In this document: positions 17,486 through 26,647 of the stretch, one piece after another
Numbering within the stretch: position 1 is the first letter of the stretch
How the letters are laid out: the number at the start of each line of letters is the position of its first letter
From: Pseudoxanthomonas sacheonensis
Lineage (GTDB): Bacteria; Pseudomonadota; Gammaproteobacteria; Xanthomonadales; Xanthomonadaceae
NCBI RefSeq assembly: GCF_010093305.1
Contig: NZ_PDWS01000011.1
Location: forward strand, 78,151-142,150
DNA length: 64,000 bases
Direction of reading: 5' to 3'
Notes under the pieces: generated by a model
What the model was told of the DNA's origin: nothing
Seen by the model: the letters and a program-made list of their open reading frames with translations, nothing else
Databases searched by the model: none
Made by a program: the position numbers and the translations under genes

Positions 17486-17863
17486 ATGAAATCCATCGTA
17501 TTGGTCGCGCTGGCGATGCTCAGCGGACAGCTCTCCGCGACGCGCGTAATGGAATACGCCGAAGCCAAGGCACTGGCGGACAAGGACGAAGCATCGCTTG
17601 CGCCGGAAGCATCGACGAGCTTGCTGAAATCGCAGGGCGAGCTGCTCGACGCGGGCACCGCCGCCTGTGCCACGCCCACTCCCGATCTGTCGCCGTTCGT
17701 GGTGGTGATGGAACTCGACGCGCAGGGCAAGGTGGTGCGCACCTGGCTGCAGGGTTCCTCGCCGATCGGCATATGCCTGCGCAAATACGTTTCCGGCAAG
17801 ACCTTGATCGTGCCGCCGCGGGCACCCTTCTATACCTCCCTCGAACTCTCCTTCAGCAAATAG
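17486..17863 (+). CDS. Small secreted protein of unknown function
   Basis: 125 residues from the ATG at 17486, preceded by AAGGA at 17474-17478 (a TTG at 17471 is also in frame but would bury the ribosome site). Residues 1-18 form a signal peptide (MKSIVLVALAMLSGQLSA). The rest is a small globular domain with two cysteines (TAACATP and IGICLRKY) likely paired, ending in a beta-rich ELSFSK. I do not recognise the family. It starts 30 bp after the ABC exporter and may be co-transcribed with it. Confidence 0.6.
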   Translation: MKSIVLVALAMLSGQLSATRVMEYAEAKALADKDEASLAPEASTSLLKSQGELLDAGTAACATPTPDLSPFVVVMELDAQGKVVRTWLQGSSPIGICLRKYVSGKTLIVPPRAPFYTSLELSFSK

Positions 17864-17864
17864 C

Positions 17865-17935
17865 AGGTCGGGGCTACGCCCCCGACAGCATGTACTTTCG
17901 GCATGCCTAGCGTCGGGGGCGTAGCCCCGACCTAC
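17865..17935. repeat. Palindromic repeat, AGGTCGGGGCTACGCCCCCGAC family
   Basis: AGGTCGGGGCTACGCCCCCG at the left and CGGGGGCGTAGCCCCGACCT at the right, inverted around a central GCATGTAC...GGCATGC. It lies between the convergent secreted-protein and DUF488 genes, 2 bp from the stop codons on both sides. A single-arm copy lies at 54471-54500. Confidence 0.85.
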
Positions 17936-17937
17936 CT

Positions 17938-18543
17938 TCAGAACAGCGATGCCTGCGGGTCGGCGGGGAATGTGTAGTCCAGCCGGCCATCGACGATCCG
18001 CGCGGCAGAGGTATAGGGATGTTCCTGTTCTCGTCCTGGCGACAACAGGTGGATCACTTCCCAACCGCCGGCCTTGAAATCATCGGAAATCAGGCTGCGG
18101 TGGCACTGCCACCACATGGCCTCGGCGCACATCACCGCCGTACGCCTGCTTCGCGCGAGCTCCGCCAGCCGCTCATGCGCCACCCGGTACGGCGGGGTGG
18201 CCATGTAATCGGCATAGCCACGGAAGGCCGCATTGCGCCAGGCGAGGTTCGGGGAATCAGCGCGCGCTTCGCGACGTCCGCCCAGCTCAGGCATCGGTGC
18301 ATACTCCATACCTTCCTTCGCCAGCGCCTCGCCCATCGCCTCGCCGCTGAACTGGGGATTGCGTCGCGACCCTGCGAACCGGCGTACGTCCACCAGCATT
18401 TCGATGCGCGCCGCAGCCAGCATCGCGACGAACTCCTCCCATTGTCGAACCGAATGGCCGATGGTCCACAGGGTCGCAGGAAGAGACCGGTTCATCGCCG
18501 GATCGACAGGCGGCCGATCAGGAAAGCGAGAAGGCGTCGCCAT
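17938..18543 (-). CDS. DUF488 family protein
   Basis: 201 residues if started at 18543; an internal ATG at 18495 (MNRSLPATLWTIGHS) would give 185 residues and better matches the family, whose members open with a TIGHS motif. Signature segments: LVDVRRFAGSRRNPQFSGE near the start, YAPMPELGG, and a late MCAEAMWWQCHRSLISDD, the cysteine/histidine-rich end typical of DUF488. Function unknown. Its 5' end overlaps the upstream amidohydrolase by up to 26 bp, so the two form an operon. Confidence 0.82.
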   Translation of the reverse strand: MATPSRFPDRPPVDPAMNRSLPATLWTIGHSVRQWEEFVAMLAAARIEMLVDVRRFAGSRRNPQFSGEAMGEALAKEGMEYAPMPELGGRREARADSPNLAWRNAAFRGYADYMATPPYRVAHERLAELARSRRTAVMCAEAMWWQCHRSLISDDFKAGGWEVIHLLSPGREQEHPYTSAARIVDGRLDYTFPADPQASLF

Positions 18544-19315
18544 CCAGCATCGCGGGGAATCGCTCGCGGTGCGCGGCCAGCTCTGCGCTGGAGATAACGC
18601 TGTTGACGACGCCTTCCTCGCCGGTCGTTTCGATCAGCGGCTGGCCCAGAAAATCGATCACCGCGCTGTCGCCCGAATATTCCAGTCCGTTGCCGTCCAC
18701 GCCGACACGGTTCACCGCGGCCACATAGCAGAGATTCTCGATGGCACGCGCGCGCAGCAACGTCTTCCACGCGTACGCCCGCGCCGCGGGCCAGTTGGCG
18801 ACGAAAATCTGCAGATCGAAATCCAGTTGGCCCTCGCGCTCCACGTTGTAGCGGTTGCGCGAATACACCGGAAAACGCAGGTCGTAGCAGACCAGCGGAT
18901 TGATGCGCCAGCCCTTCCACTCCACCGTCAGGCGTTTTTCGCCGGCGGCGTAGCGCTTGTGCTCGCCGGCGTAGCGGAACAGATGCCGCTTGTCGTAGTA
19001 CTGCAGTTCGCCATCGGGCGTAGCCCATAGCAGGCGGTTGAATACGCCCTCTTCGGTACGCAGCTGCACGCTGCCGGTCACCGCGGCATCCAATGCGATG
19101 GCCTGCTCGCGTATCCACCGCACCGTCGGCCCGTCCATGCCTTCGGCCTTGTCGATGGCTTCGTTGCTGAACCCGCTGGTGAAGGTTTCCGGCAGGATCA
19201 CCAGATCGGTCACGTTGGCCAGCGGATTGATGAGGTCGCCGTAGTACTCGCGATTGGCGTCCGGGTCGTGCCAGCGGGTGGCGCCTTGTACGAGTGAGAT
19301 TCTCAGGTCCTGCAT
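18518..19315 (-). CDS. Carbon-nitrogen hydrolase, omega-amidase (YafV/Nit2-like)
   Basis: 265 residues with the nitrilase Glu-Lys-Cys triad: LPETF (E43), YDKRHLF (K109) and LVCYDLRFP (C143). These motifs and the length match YafV-type omega-amidases, which hydrolyse 2-oxoglutaramate or 2-oxosuccinamate produced by glutamine/asparagine transamination. The nearby aminotransferase at 19441 (YbdL-like, methionine/glutamine transaminase) makes a functional pairing plausible: transamination with glutamine, then clearing of the alpha-keto amide. This pairing is known from methionine salvage and is inferred here. Confidence 0.88.
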   Translation of the reverse strand: MQDLRISLVQGATRWHDPDANREYYGDLINPLANVTDLVILPETFTSGFSNEAIDKAEGMDGPTVRWIREQAIALDAAVTGSVQLRTEEGVFNRLLWATPDGELQYYDKRHLFRYAGEHKRYAAGEKRLTVEWKGWRINPLVCYDLRFPVYSRNRYNVEREGQLDFDLQIFVANWPAARAYAWKTLLRARAIENLCYVAAVNRVGVDGNGLEYSGDSAVIDFLGQPLIETTGEEGVVNSVISSAELAAHRERFPAMLDGDAFSLS

Positions 19316-19362
19316 GCCGTTACCTTGGTTGTGTGGCGCCGTAGGATGTTACGCAGCAACGC

Positions 19363-19429
19363 GTAGGAGCGACGTGAGTCGCGACTGAAAGGCCCGCACG
19401 GTATCAGTCGCGACTCGCGTCGCTCCTAC
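19363..19429. repeat. Palindromic repeat, GTAGGAGCGACGTGAGTCGCGA family
   Basis: GTAGGAGCGACGTGAGTCGC and inverse arm GCGACTCGCGTCGCTCCTAC (one mismatch), with a spacer of about 25 bp. It separates the aminotransferase and omega-amidase genes. Confidence 0.85.
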
Positions 19430-19440
19430 GCCCTCTTCGT

Positions 19441-20589
19441 TCAGAGCTTCAGCAAGCGCTCCACCGCCGCATCCATCGTCGCATCGTTCTTGGCGAAACA
19501 CAGCCGCGCCAGACGTTGTCCGGCGGGCGGGGTTTCATAGAACGGCGACAACGGGATCGCAGTGACTCCGTGCTCCACGGTCAGCCACTTGACGAATTCC
19601 GCGTCCGGCAGATCGCTCACCGCCGAATAGTCCACCAGCTGGAAATAACCGCCCGGCACCGGCAGCGGCTTCAGCCTGGTCTCCAGCAACTGTTCGCGGA
19701 AACGGTCGCGCTTGGCCTGGTAGAACGCGCCCAATTGCTCGTAATGTTCCGGCTCGTCGCGGATCATCGCCGCGAACGCGTACTGCGCGGGCGAAAAACT
19801 CGTGAAAGTATTGTACTGATGCACCTTGCGGAACTCGGCGCTCAAGGCAGGCGGCGCGATCGCATAACCGATCTTCCAGCCGGTGCAGTGGTAAGTCTTG
19901 CCGAAGCTGGAGACGACGAAGGCGCGCGCGGCCAGTTCCGGGTAGCGCAGCACCGATTCGTGGCGGCGGCCGTCGAAGACGATGTGCTCGTAGACCTCGT
20001 CCGAGACCAGGAAGATATCGGTGCCGTTCAATATCCCGGCCAGCTGGCGAAGGTCGTCTTCCCCGAGCATCGCACCGGACGGGTTGTGCGGGCTGTTGAT
20101 CATCAGCAGGCGCGTACGCGGAGTGATGGCGTCCTGGACTTTTTGCCAGTCCACCGCGAAAGTCTGCGGATCCAGGGCCACATGCACCGCCTTGGCTCCG
20201 GCCAGGTCGATGGCCGGTTCATAGCAGTCGTAGGCCGGATCCAGCACGATCACTTCCTCGCCCGGCCGCACCACCGCGTGGATGGCGTTGAAGATCGCCT
20301 CGGTGGCGCCGCTGGTCACGGTGATCTCGGTATCGGCGTTCACTTGCGCGCCGTAGCAGCGCAATACCTTGGCGGCGATGGCCTGACGCAGCGCCGGCAC
20401 GCCGGTCATGGGCGCGTATTGATTGTGGCCGGCACGCATGGCGTCGGTCAGTTCGTCCACCAGCCGTTGCGGCACGGCGAAATCGGGGAAGCCCTGCCCC
20501 AGGTTGACCGCGCCGTGTTCGACGGCCAGTTGGGACATGACGGTGAATATGGTGGTGCCCACTTTGGGCAGCTTGGTTTCGAAGGGCAT
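19441..20589 (-). CDS. PLP-dependent aminotransferase (methionine aminotransferase, YbdL-like)
   Basis: 382 residues from the ATG at 20589; a second ATG at 20601 is in frame. Fold type I aminotransferase motifs: NLGQGFPDF near residue 29, ITVTSGATEAIFNAIHAV near 92, NSPHNPSG near 170, the PLP-lysine segment SFGKTYHCTGWKIGY near 233, and LARLCFAKND near the end. Closest in style to YbdL/kynurenine-type aminotransferases that use methionine or aromatic amino acids with glutamine. Functional pairing with the omega-amidase at 18518 is inferred. Confidence 0.87.
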   Translation of the reverse strand: MPFETKLPKVGTTIFTVMSQLAVEHGAVNLGQGFPDFAVPQRLVDELTDAMRAGHNQYAPMTGVPALRQAIAAKVLRCYGAQVNADTEITVTSGATEAIFNAIHAVVRPGEEVIVLDPAYDCYEPAIDLAGAKAVHVALDPQTFAVDWQKVQDAITPRTRLLMINSPHNPSGAMLGEDDLRQLAGILNGTDIFLVSDEVYEHIVFDGRRHESVLRYPELAARAFVVSSFGKTYHCTGWKIGYAIAPPALSAEFRKVHQYNTFTSFSPAQYAFAAMIRDEPEHYEQLGAFYQAKRDRFREQLLETRLKPLPVPGGYFQLVDYSAVSDLPDAEFVKWLTVEHGVTAIPLSPFYETPPAGQRLARLCFAKNDATMDAAVERLLKL

Positions 20590-20654
20590 CGGCCGTTCCA
20601 TGGATCGTGGGGATGGGTCGGGGGAGTGAGTCTTGCGGAACGGGAGTGTACGCA

Positions 20655-21158
20655 ATGACGGAGAACAGGGATGATGACGCCATGGACGGAACCACGCTTC
20701 ATGACGAACAGACGGCACAGTTGGCCACGGCCTATGCCGCGGCCCATTATTTCGTGACCATCGGGCACAGGGAGTGGCTGTTCGGCGTGGGCCAGCTGGC
20801 CGACGATATCGAACGCGAGCTCGGCGCCGAACACTATCTGTTCATCACCGCCTGGAATCCCGCCCCCGGGGCCGCGACCGTGGCCCAGAACATGGCAGCC
20901 GACGAGCATCTGCAGGCGCGCATCCGGGATGGCGGTTTCCGGCACTGCTCCTCGCTGGGAAGCAACGCACAGGGCGGCGCGGTGGAATACGGCTGGGTGG
21001 TCCTGGATGTGCCGGTGGAAACCGGCGACGCCTGGGCGCGGGAATTCGGCCAGGCCGCCACGCTTTACTGGAAACGCGGCGAACCGGTGCGCCTGCGCAT
21101 GTTGTGGCCGCGTCCGCCTGGCGTGGCCGACCAGCCCTACACCGATTGGGCCGGATGA
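20655..21158 (+). CDS. DUF3293 domain protein
   Basis: 167 residues from the ATG at 20655 ([20 protein letters not shown]); a later start at 20682 is possible. Core features of DUF3293: [20 protein letters not shown] near the middle, and [20 protein letters not shown] followed by [20 protein letters not shown]. Small soluble protein of unknown function. It is divergent from the aminotransferase (65-bp gap) and followed 76 bp later by the ccm operon. Confidence 0.75.
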   Translation: MTENRDDDAMDGTTLHDEQTAQLATAYAAAHYFVTIGHREWLFGVGQLADDIERELGAEHYLFITAWNPAPGAATVAQNMAADEHLQARIRDGGFRHCSSLGSNAQGGAVEYGWVVLDVPVETGDAWAREFGQAATLYWKRGEPVRLRMLWPRPPGVADQPYTDWAG

Positions 21159-21234
21159 GCGGACCTGTCGGGCTGACCCGCTGAGCCAGCCGGGCAAGGC
21201 AGTTGAAGCGGGCGCGCCGTTACAATGGACGCAG

Positions 21235-21885
21235 ATGACCCCTTCCCCGCACGCCACCCTACCGCTGCTCGCCGCACGCGGACTCGCTTTCACGCGCAAC
21301 GACGAGCCGGTGTTCGGGCCGCTGGACTTCGCGGTCGGCGCGGGCGAGGCCTTGCTGGTGCAGGGCGACAACGGCGCGGGCAAGACCACTTTGCTGCGGG
21401 TCCTGGCCGGACTGTTGCGCGCGGATTCGGGCGAAATCGACATCGACGGCCGCACCGCCCAGGCCAGCCTGCGCTCGCACGCCATCGCCTATCTGGGCCA
21501 CCTGCCGGCGCTGAAGGCCGACCTGAACGCAATGGAGAACCTGGATTTCCTGTGCGGCCTGCATGGGCGCCGGGCGCGCCAGTTGCCGGCCGATGCGCTG
21601 GGCATGGTCGGATTGGCCGGTTATGAAGACACGCTGGCGCGCCAGCTTTCCGCCGGGCAGAAAAAGCGCCTGTCCCTGGCCCGCCTGTGGCTGTCGCCGG
21701 CGCCGCTGTGGCTGCTGGACGAGCCCTACGCCAACCTGGACCTGGACGGCATCAACTTGGTCAACCGCATGATTTCCGCGCATTTGCGCGACGGCGGCGC
21801 CGCGCTGGTGACCACCCATGGCGCCTATGCCGCGCCGCCGGTGCGGACGCGGATGCTGGTGCTGGGGGCGGCTGCAAATGCTTGA
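21235..21885 (+). CDS. ccmA: Haem exporter ATP-binding protein CcmA
   Basis: 216 residues from the ATG at 21235. ABC ATPase with Walker [18 protein letters not shown] (near residue 40), signature [17 protein letters not shown] (near 137), Walker [13 protein letters not shown] and the H-loop VTTHG. With CcmB it forms the ATPase that releases holo-CcmE from CcmC during cytochrome c maturation. First gene of ccmABCDEFGHI. It is separated from ccmB by 189 bp containing a palindromic repeat, unusual for this tightly packed operon. Confidence 0.93.
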   Translation: MTPSPHATLPLLAARGLAFTRNDEPVFGPLDFAVGAGEALLVQGDNGAGKTTLLRVLAGLLRADSGEIDIDGRTAQASLRSHAIAYLGHLPALKADLNAMENLDFLCGLHGRRARQLPADALGMVGLAGYEDTLARQLSAGQKKRLSLARLWLSPAPLWLLDEPYANLDLDGINLVNRMISAHLRDGGAALVTTHGAYAAPPVRTRMLVLGAAANA

Positions 21886-21895
21886 AGTCCTGCAT

Positions 21896-22058
21896 TGCAC
21901 TCAACTCGCTTTTGCCCCCTTTGAAAAAGGGGGCTGGCGCCGGCTCCACCGACGACTGGGGGATTTGCTTTTGACTTTCCTCGGCGGCTGCCATCAAGAG
22001 CAAGAGCAAATCCCCCCTGCCCCCCTTTTCCAAAGGGGGGGAATGCAATTTCCCCCCG
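21896..22058. repeat. Palindromic repeat element between ccmA and ccmB
   Basis: Nested inverted arms: GCCCCCTTTGAAAAAGGGGGC (21914-21934), GGGGGATTTGCT (from 21958) paired with AGCAAATCCCCC (22005-22016), and CCCCCTTTTCCAAAGGGGG (22021-22039). No open frame with coding character crosses it. It could fold into several hairpins in the ccm transcript and so affect the ratio of ccmA to downstream products. Confidence 0.8.
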
Positions 22059-22074
22059 CGGCTGGAGACCGGCC

Positions 22075-22758
22075 GTGAACGGGCCTTCCCTGCTACAGGC
22101 AGGCAAGGCGCTGCTGCTGCGCGATCTGCGCCTGCTCTGGCGCCGCCGCGGCGATGCCTTCCAGCCGGCCCTGTTCGCCCTGCTGGTGGTGGTGCTGTTC
22201 GCACTGGCGCTGGGCGGCGAACCGCAAGCACTGGGGAAAGTGGCCTCGGCCGTGCTGTGGATGGCCGTGTTGCTGGCTGGCCTGCTGTCGCTGGATACGC
22301 TGTTCCGCGGCGATGCCGAGGACGGTTCGCTGGAGCAATGGATCCTGGCTCCCGTGCCCCTGGCCTGGCTGGTGGCCATGCGCGTGCTCAGCCACTGGCT
22401 GACGAGCGCGCTGCCGCTGATCCTGGCCACGCCGCTGCTGGGGGAACTGCTGCATCTTCCCCACGATCAACTTCCGGTACTGCTGGCTTCGCTGGCGCTG
22501 GGCACACCGCTGCTGAGCCTGCTGGGCGCGGTGGTGGCGGCGCTGACGGTCGGCATGAGGCGCTCTGGTATTCTTGTCGCTCTGCTGGCGTTGCCGCTGT
22601 ACGTCCCCGTGCTGATCTTCGGCGCCGGCAGCGTCGCCCGCAGCGCGCAAGGCCTGGACGCCATCGGCGCACTGCTTTTCCTAGGCGCAGGACTGGTGCT
22701 GGCACTGGTACTGGCGCCCCTGGCCGCTGCGGCGGCGATCCGCATCGCACTGCATTGA
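22075..22758 (+). CDS. ccmB: Haem exporter membrane protein CcmB
   Basis: 227 residues starting at GTG 22075, with GGAG at 22062-22065 as ribosome site. Six hydrophobic helices, opening LQAGKALLLRDLRLLWRRR and including DAEDGSLEQWILAPVPLAWL near residue 82, typical of CcmB. It is the membrane partner of CcmA in the inner membrane. The GTG start follows directly after the repeat element. Confidence 0.92.
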   Translation: MNGPSLLQAGKALLLRDLRLLWRRRGDAFQPALFALLVVVLFALALGGEPQALGKVASAVLWMAVLLAGLLSLDTLFRGDAEDGSLEQWILAPVPLAWLVAMRVLSHWLTSALPLILATPLLGELLHLPHDQLPVLLASLALGTPLLSLLGAVVAALTVGMRRSGILVALLALPLYVPVLIFGAGSVARSAQGLDAIGALLFLGAGLVLALVLAPLAAAAAIRIALH

Positions 22759-22771
22759 AGTTTCCGTACGC

Positions 22772-23515
22772 ATGAATCCCGTCCTGCTCTGGTTCCACCA
22801 ACTCGGCTCGCCGCCGATCTTCGACCGCTTCGCGGCCCGCTGGGCGCCGTGGTGCCATGCCGTCGCTTTCATACTGATGGGCGTCGGCCTGTGGCAGGCG
22901 TTCCAAGTGCCGGCCGATTATCAGCAGGGCGACAGCTTCCGCATTTTCTACATCCACGTGCCCAGCGCGATGATGAGCATGCTGGTGTTCGGATTGATGG
23001 CGGTCTATTCGGCCATCGCGCTGATCTGGCGGATCAAACTGTGCGAAATCCTGGCCATGGCCTGCGCGCCGGTCGGCGCCGCCTTCACCCTCATCACCCT
23101 GGTCACCGGTTCGATCTGGGGCAAGCCGATGTGGGGCACCTGGTGGGACTGGGACCCGCGCCTGACTACCGAACTGATCCTGCTGTTCCTGTACCTGGGC
23201 GTGACCGGCCTGTACCACGCCATCGACGACCGCCGCGCCGCCGCGCGCGCCGCAGGACTGCTGGCCATCGTGGGCGTGGCGCTGCTGCCGGTGATCAGGT
23301 ATTCGGTGGTGTGGTGGAACTCGCTGCACCAGGGCCAGACCATCAGCCTGTTCGGCGACTCCAAGATCGACCCCAGCATGCAGCTGCCGTTCTGGCTGAT
23401 GTTCGTGGCCGTGCAGTTCTGGTTCGCGGGTTCGCTGCTGTCGCGCGCGCGCGCCGACAATCTGCGGCGCGAGGCCGGCAAGGACTGGGTCGCGAAACTG
23501 GCGGCGCAACCATGA
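22772..23515 (+). CDS. ccmC: Haem transporter / CcmE haem-loading protein CcmC
   Basis: 247 residues, six transmembrane helices and the tryptophan-rich haem-handling motif [19 protein letters not shown] near residue 125, with flanking histidines ([11 protein letters not shown] near 64 and [12 protein letters not shown] near 183). It binds haem at the periplasmic face and transfers it to CcmE. It overlaps ccmD by four bases (ATGA). Confidence 0.94.
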   Translation: MNPVLLWFHQLGSPPIFDRFAARWAPWCHAVAFILMGVGLWQAFQVPADYQQGDSFRIFYIHVPSAMMSMLVFGLMAVYSAIALIWRIKLCEILAMACAPVGAAFTLITLVTGSIWGKPMWGTWWDWDPRLTTELILLFLYLGVTGLYHAIDDRRAAARAAGLLAIVGVALLPVIRYSVVWWNSLHQGQTISLFGDSKIDPSMQLPFWLMFVAVQFWFAGSLLSRARADNLRREAGKDWVAKLAAQP

Positions 23516-23676
23516 CCTATCTGAACTATGTGATCGGCGCCTATGCGGTATTCGCCGTGGTGATGCTCTGGGACCTGCTGGTCCCGCATCTGCAGATCCG
23601 CCGCGAACTGCGTGCCGCCCGCATGCGCAAAGCACGCGAAGCCAAGCGCGCCGAACCCGTGGAGCTGAGCCGATGA
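23512..23676 (+). CDS. ccmD: Haem exporter small membrane protein CcmD
   Basis: 54 residues from the ATG at 23512. One transmembrane helix (about residues 5-24, [20 protein letters not shown]) followed by an Arg/Lys-rich tail [20 protein letters not shown], the standard CcmD layout. Its start overlaps the ccmC stop and its stop overlaps the ccmE start, both by ATGA. CcmD helps release holo-CcmE from CcmABC. Confidence 0.9.
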   Translation: MTYLNYVIGAYAVFAVVMLWDLLVPHLQIRRELRAARMRKAREAKRAEPVELSR

Positions 23677-24140
23677 ATCCGGTCCGTCGCCGCCGCCTGT
23701 TGTGGGTGCTGTTGCTTGTCGTTGCGGCGGGCGTCGCCACCACCCTGGTGGTGTTCGCCTTGCAGCGCAATGTCGCCTATCTCTACACGCCTGCCGAAGT
23801 GCTGCGCGGCGAAACCGGCGAGCGTGCGCGCTTCCGTCTGGGCGGCATGGTGGAAAAAGGCTCCTTCCAACGCACTCCCGGCTCGCTCGAAGTCCACTTC
23901 AAGGTCACCGACGGCGATGCGCTGCTGCCGGTGGTCTACAACCGCATCCTTCCCGACCTGTTCCGCGAAGGGCAGGCGGTAGTGGCCACGGGGACCATGA
24001 AGGACGGCGTATTCGTGGCCGAGGACGTGCTGGCCAAGCACGATGAGAACTACATGCCCAAGGAAGTCGCCGACAAGATGGGCATGGCGCACAAGAAGCA
24101 CGACGTGCAGGCGCCCGCCGCCGCGACGGAACAGCGCTAG
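23673..24140 (+). CDS. ccmE: Cytochrome c maturation haem chaperone CcmE
   Basis: 155 residues. N-terminal anchor helix (residues about 9-30), then a beta-barrel OB fold. The haem-attaching segment [11 protein letters not shown] has His123, which binds haem covalently, and Tyr127, an axial ligand. Carries haem from CcmC to CcmF. Stop is immediately followed by the ccmF ATG. Confidence 0.95.
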   Translation: MNPVRRRRLLWVLLLVVAAGVATTLVVFALQRNVAYLYTPAEVLRGETGERARFRLGGMVEKGSFQRTPGSLEVHFKVTDGDALLPVVYNRILPDLFREGQAVVATGTMKDGVFVAEDVLAKHDENYMPKEVADKMGMAHKKHDVQAPAAATEQR

Positions 24141-26060
24141 ATGCTGCCCGAACTCGGCCAGGTAGCGCTGATCCTGGCGCTGCTCGTCGCGGGCCTGCAG
24201 GCCGTGCTGCCGCTGGCCGGCGCGCAACGCGGCAAGGCCGGCTGGATGGCGGTCGCCCGCCCTGCCGCCTACGCGCAACTGTTCCTGGTGCTCGGCGCGT
24301 TCGTGGTCCTGACCGTGGCCTTCGTCACCCAGGATTTTTCGGTCAAGTACGTGGCCGACAATTCCAATTCGCTGCTGCCCATGGTGTACCGCTACACTGC
24401 GGTCTGGGGCGCGCACGAAGGTTCGCTGCTGCTGTGGACGCTGGTGCTGGCGGTGTGGAACGCGGCCGTGGCCGAATTCTCGCGCGGGCTTCCCGAACGC
24501 GTGATCGCGCGCGTGCTGGGCGTGATCGGGCTCATCAGCCTGGGCTTCCTGGCCTTCCTGATCTTCACCTCCAATCCCTTCATCCGCCTGCTGCCAGCGC
24601 CGCTGGAAGGCCGCGACCTCAACCCGTTGCTGCAGGACGTGGGAATGATCATCCACCCGCCGATGCTGTACGTCGGCTACGTGGGTTTCGTGGTGCCGTT
24701 CGCATTCTCCATCGCCGCCTTGATCGACGGCAGCGTGGATGCCCGATGGCTGCGGTGGACGCGGCCATGGACCAATATCGCCTGGGGCTTTCTGACCATC
24801 GGCATCGCCCTGGGCAGCTGGTGGGCGTACTACGAACTGGGCTGGGGCGGCTGGTGGTTCTGGGATCCGGTAGAGAACGCCAGCTTCATGCCCTGGCTGG
24901 CTGGTGCAGCGCTGCTTCACTCGCAGGCGGTGACCGAGAAACGCGGCAGTTTCCGCGGCTGGACTTTGCTGCTGGCCATCGCCGCTTTCTCGCTGTCGCT
25001 GTTGGGCGCCTTCCTGGTGCGCTCCGGCGTGCTGACCAGCGTGCATGCCTTCGCCGCCGACCCTTCGCGCGGACTGTTCGTCCTGATCTTCCTTGGGCTG
25101 GTGATCGGCGGATCGCTGGTGCTGTACGCGCTGCGCGTGCCGCGGCTGGAGCAGGGCTCGCCCTTCACCGCCGGTTCCCGCGAAACCCTGCTGCTGGCCA
25201 ACAACGTGCTGCTGACCAGCGCTTGCGCGATGGTGCTGCTGGGCACGCTGTATCCGATGCTCGCCGATGCGCTGGGGCTGGGCAAGATCTCGGTCGGGCC
25301 GCCCTACTTCGGCCTGCTGTTCCTGTTGTTGATGACGCCGCTGGTGCTGCTGCTGCCGTTCGGGCCGCTGACCCGCTGGCAGCGCGAGGAAATGTCCCGG
25401 CCGCTGCGCATGCTGGCGCCCTGGGCGGTTCTGGCGCTGGCGCTGGGAGCGATCGCCTACTTCACCGCGCCGCAGGGCAAGTGGAAAACCGCCGCTGGCA
25501 TCGCTACCGCCACCTGGGTCGCTTTCGGCACCTTGCGCTTCCTGTGGTCGCGCTTCAAATCCAAGGGCAACCGTTTCACCGCCGAGATGCTGGGCATGAC
25601 TCTGGCGCATGGCGGTATTGCCGTGTTCCTGATCGGCGCGTTGCTGGTGGAAGGCCTGAACGTGCAGCGCGAGCTGGCGATGACGCCGGGCCAGTCGGAG
25701 CGGATCGGACGCTACTCGTTCCGTTACGAAGGCGTGGACGAACTGCAAGGCCCCAACTATCTGGCCACGCGTGGGCACGTGCAGGTGCTTCGCGGCGACC
25801 AGCCGCTGGTGCTGCTCAATCCCGAGAAGCGCGCCTACGCCAGCGGTGGACAGGTGATGAGTGAAGTCGGTATCCACCCCGGCGTGTTCGGCGACGTCTA
25901 CGTAGCGCTAGGCGAATCGCTGGGCGGCCAGGCGCGCGCGGTGCGCATCCATATCAAGCCGTTCGTGCGCTGGATCTGGCTGGGTGCCGGACTGATGGCG
26001 CTGGGCGGTTTCGTCACCGCCACCGACCGGCGTTTCCGCAAACCCGAGGACAAGCGATGA
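24141..26060 (+). CDS. ccmF: Cytochrome c haem lyase subunit CcmF
   Basis: 639 residues with about fifteen hydrophobic helices. The WWD-type motif reads WGGWWFWDPVENASFMPWL near residue 234; nearby are YRYTAVWGAHEGSLLLWTL and VLTSVHAFAADPSRG, all typical of CcmF. With CcmH/CcmI it ligates haem to apocytochrome c CXXCH cysteines at the periplasmic side. Overlaps ccmG by four bases. Confidence 0.95.
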   Translation: MLPELGQVALILALLVAGLQAVLPLAGAQRGKAGWMAVARPAAYAQLFLVLGAFVVLTVAFVTQDFSVKYVADNSNSLLPMVYRYTAVWGAHEGSLLLWTLVLAVWNAAVAEFSRGLPERVIARVLGVIGLISLGFLAFLIFTSNPFIRLLPAPLEGRDLNPLLQDVGMIIHPPMLYVGYVGFVVPFAFSIAALIDGSVDARWLRWTRPWTNIAWGFLTIGIALGSWWAYYELGWGGWWFWDPVENASFMPWLAGAALLHSQAVTEKRGSFRGWTLLLAIAAFSLSLLGAFLVRSGVLTSVHAFAADPSRGLFVLIFLGLVIGGSLVLYALRVPRLEQGSPFTAGSRETLLLANNVLLTSACAMVLLGTLYPMLADALGLGKISVGPPYFGLLFLLLMTPLVLLLPFGPLTRWQREEMSRPLRMLAPWAVLALALGAIAYFTAPQGKWKTAAGIATATWVAFGTLRFLWSRFKSKGNRFTAEMLGMTLAHGGIAVFLIGALLVEGLNVQRELAMTPGQSERIGRYSFRYEGVDELQGPNYLATRGHVQVLRGDQPLVLLNPEKRAYASGGQVMSEVGIHPGVFGDVYVALGESLGGQARAVRIHIKPFVRWIWLGAGLMALGGFVTATDRRFRKPEDKR

Positions 26061-26647
26061 ACCAGGCTGCACCCACCCCCAAAAAGCCGCACACCGGTGC
26101 GTTCGTCTTCGCCGGCGTGATCATCGCGCTGTTCTTCATCGGCCTGATGGGGCTGCTTTACTACGGCGTGAAGCAATCGGACCGCGCCGGCCGCGACGCC
26201 CTGCCCTCGCCGCTGATCGGCAAACCGGCGCCGGCCTTCGACCTGCCGCTGCTGCACGAGCCGGGCAAGCGTTTCACCCTGGCCGAATTGCGCGGCCAGC
26301 CGTTCGTGATGAACGTGTGGGGCAGCTGGTGCCCGGAATGCCGTGTGGAGCATCCGGTGATCAGCAAGTTCGCGCTGACCAAGCGGGTGCGCTTCATCGG
26401 CTACAACCTGAAGGATCCGCGCGAGGACGCGTTGCGCTGGCTGGAGCAGTACGGCAATCCCTACCTGATGGTGGTGGCCGACGAGGAAGGCCGCAACGCT
26501 ATCGATTGGGGCATCTACGGCGCTCCGGAAACCTTCCTGGTGGACGCCAATGGCATCGTTCGCTGGAAGCACGTGGGCGCTATCACCGACGAGATCATCG
26601 CCGAAGAACTGATTCCCGCGCTGGAGAAGGCGGAAGCCGGCAAGTGA
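26057..26647 (+). CDS. ccmG: Thiol:disulphide interchange protein CcmG/DsbE
   Basis: 196 residues: N-terminal anchor (about residues 14-37), then a thioredoxin fold with active site GSWCPECRVEHP near residue 94 and the cis-Pro segment GAPETFLVD. Keeps apocytochrome c cysteines reduced. Its TGA overlaps the GTG start of the ccmH frame (GTGA) at 26644. Confidence 0.94.
   Translation: MNQAAPTPKKPHTGAFVFAGVIIALFFIGLMGLLYYGVKQSDRAGRDALPSPLIGKPAPAFDLPLLHEPGKRFTLAELRGQPFVMNVWGSWCPECRVEHPVISKFALTKRVRFIGYNLKDPREDALRWLEQYGNPYLMVVADEEGRNAIDWGIYGAPETFLVDANGIVRWKHVGAITDEIIAEELIPALEKAEAGK

Noticed and set aside
15869..18064. A 731-codon minus-strand frame opposite the ABC exporter
   Set aside because: Arg/Gln/His-rich, no recognisable motif, overlaps well-supported genes on the plus strand.
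23541..25877. A 778-codon minus-strand frame opposite ccmD-F
   Set aside because: Shadow of the ccm genes, low complexity, no start context.
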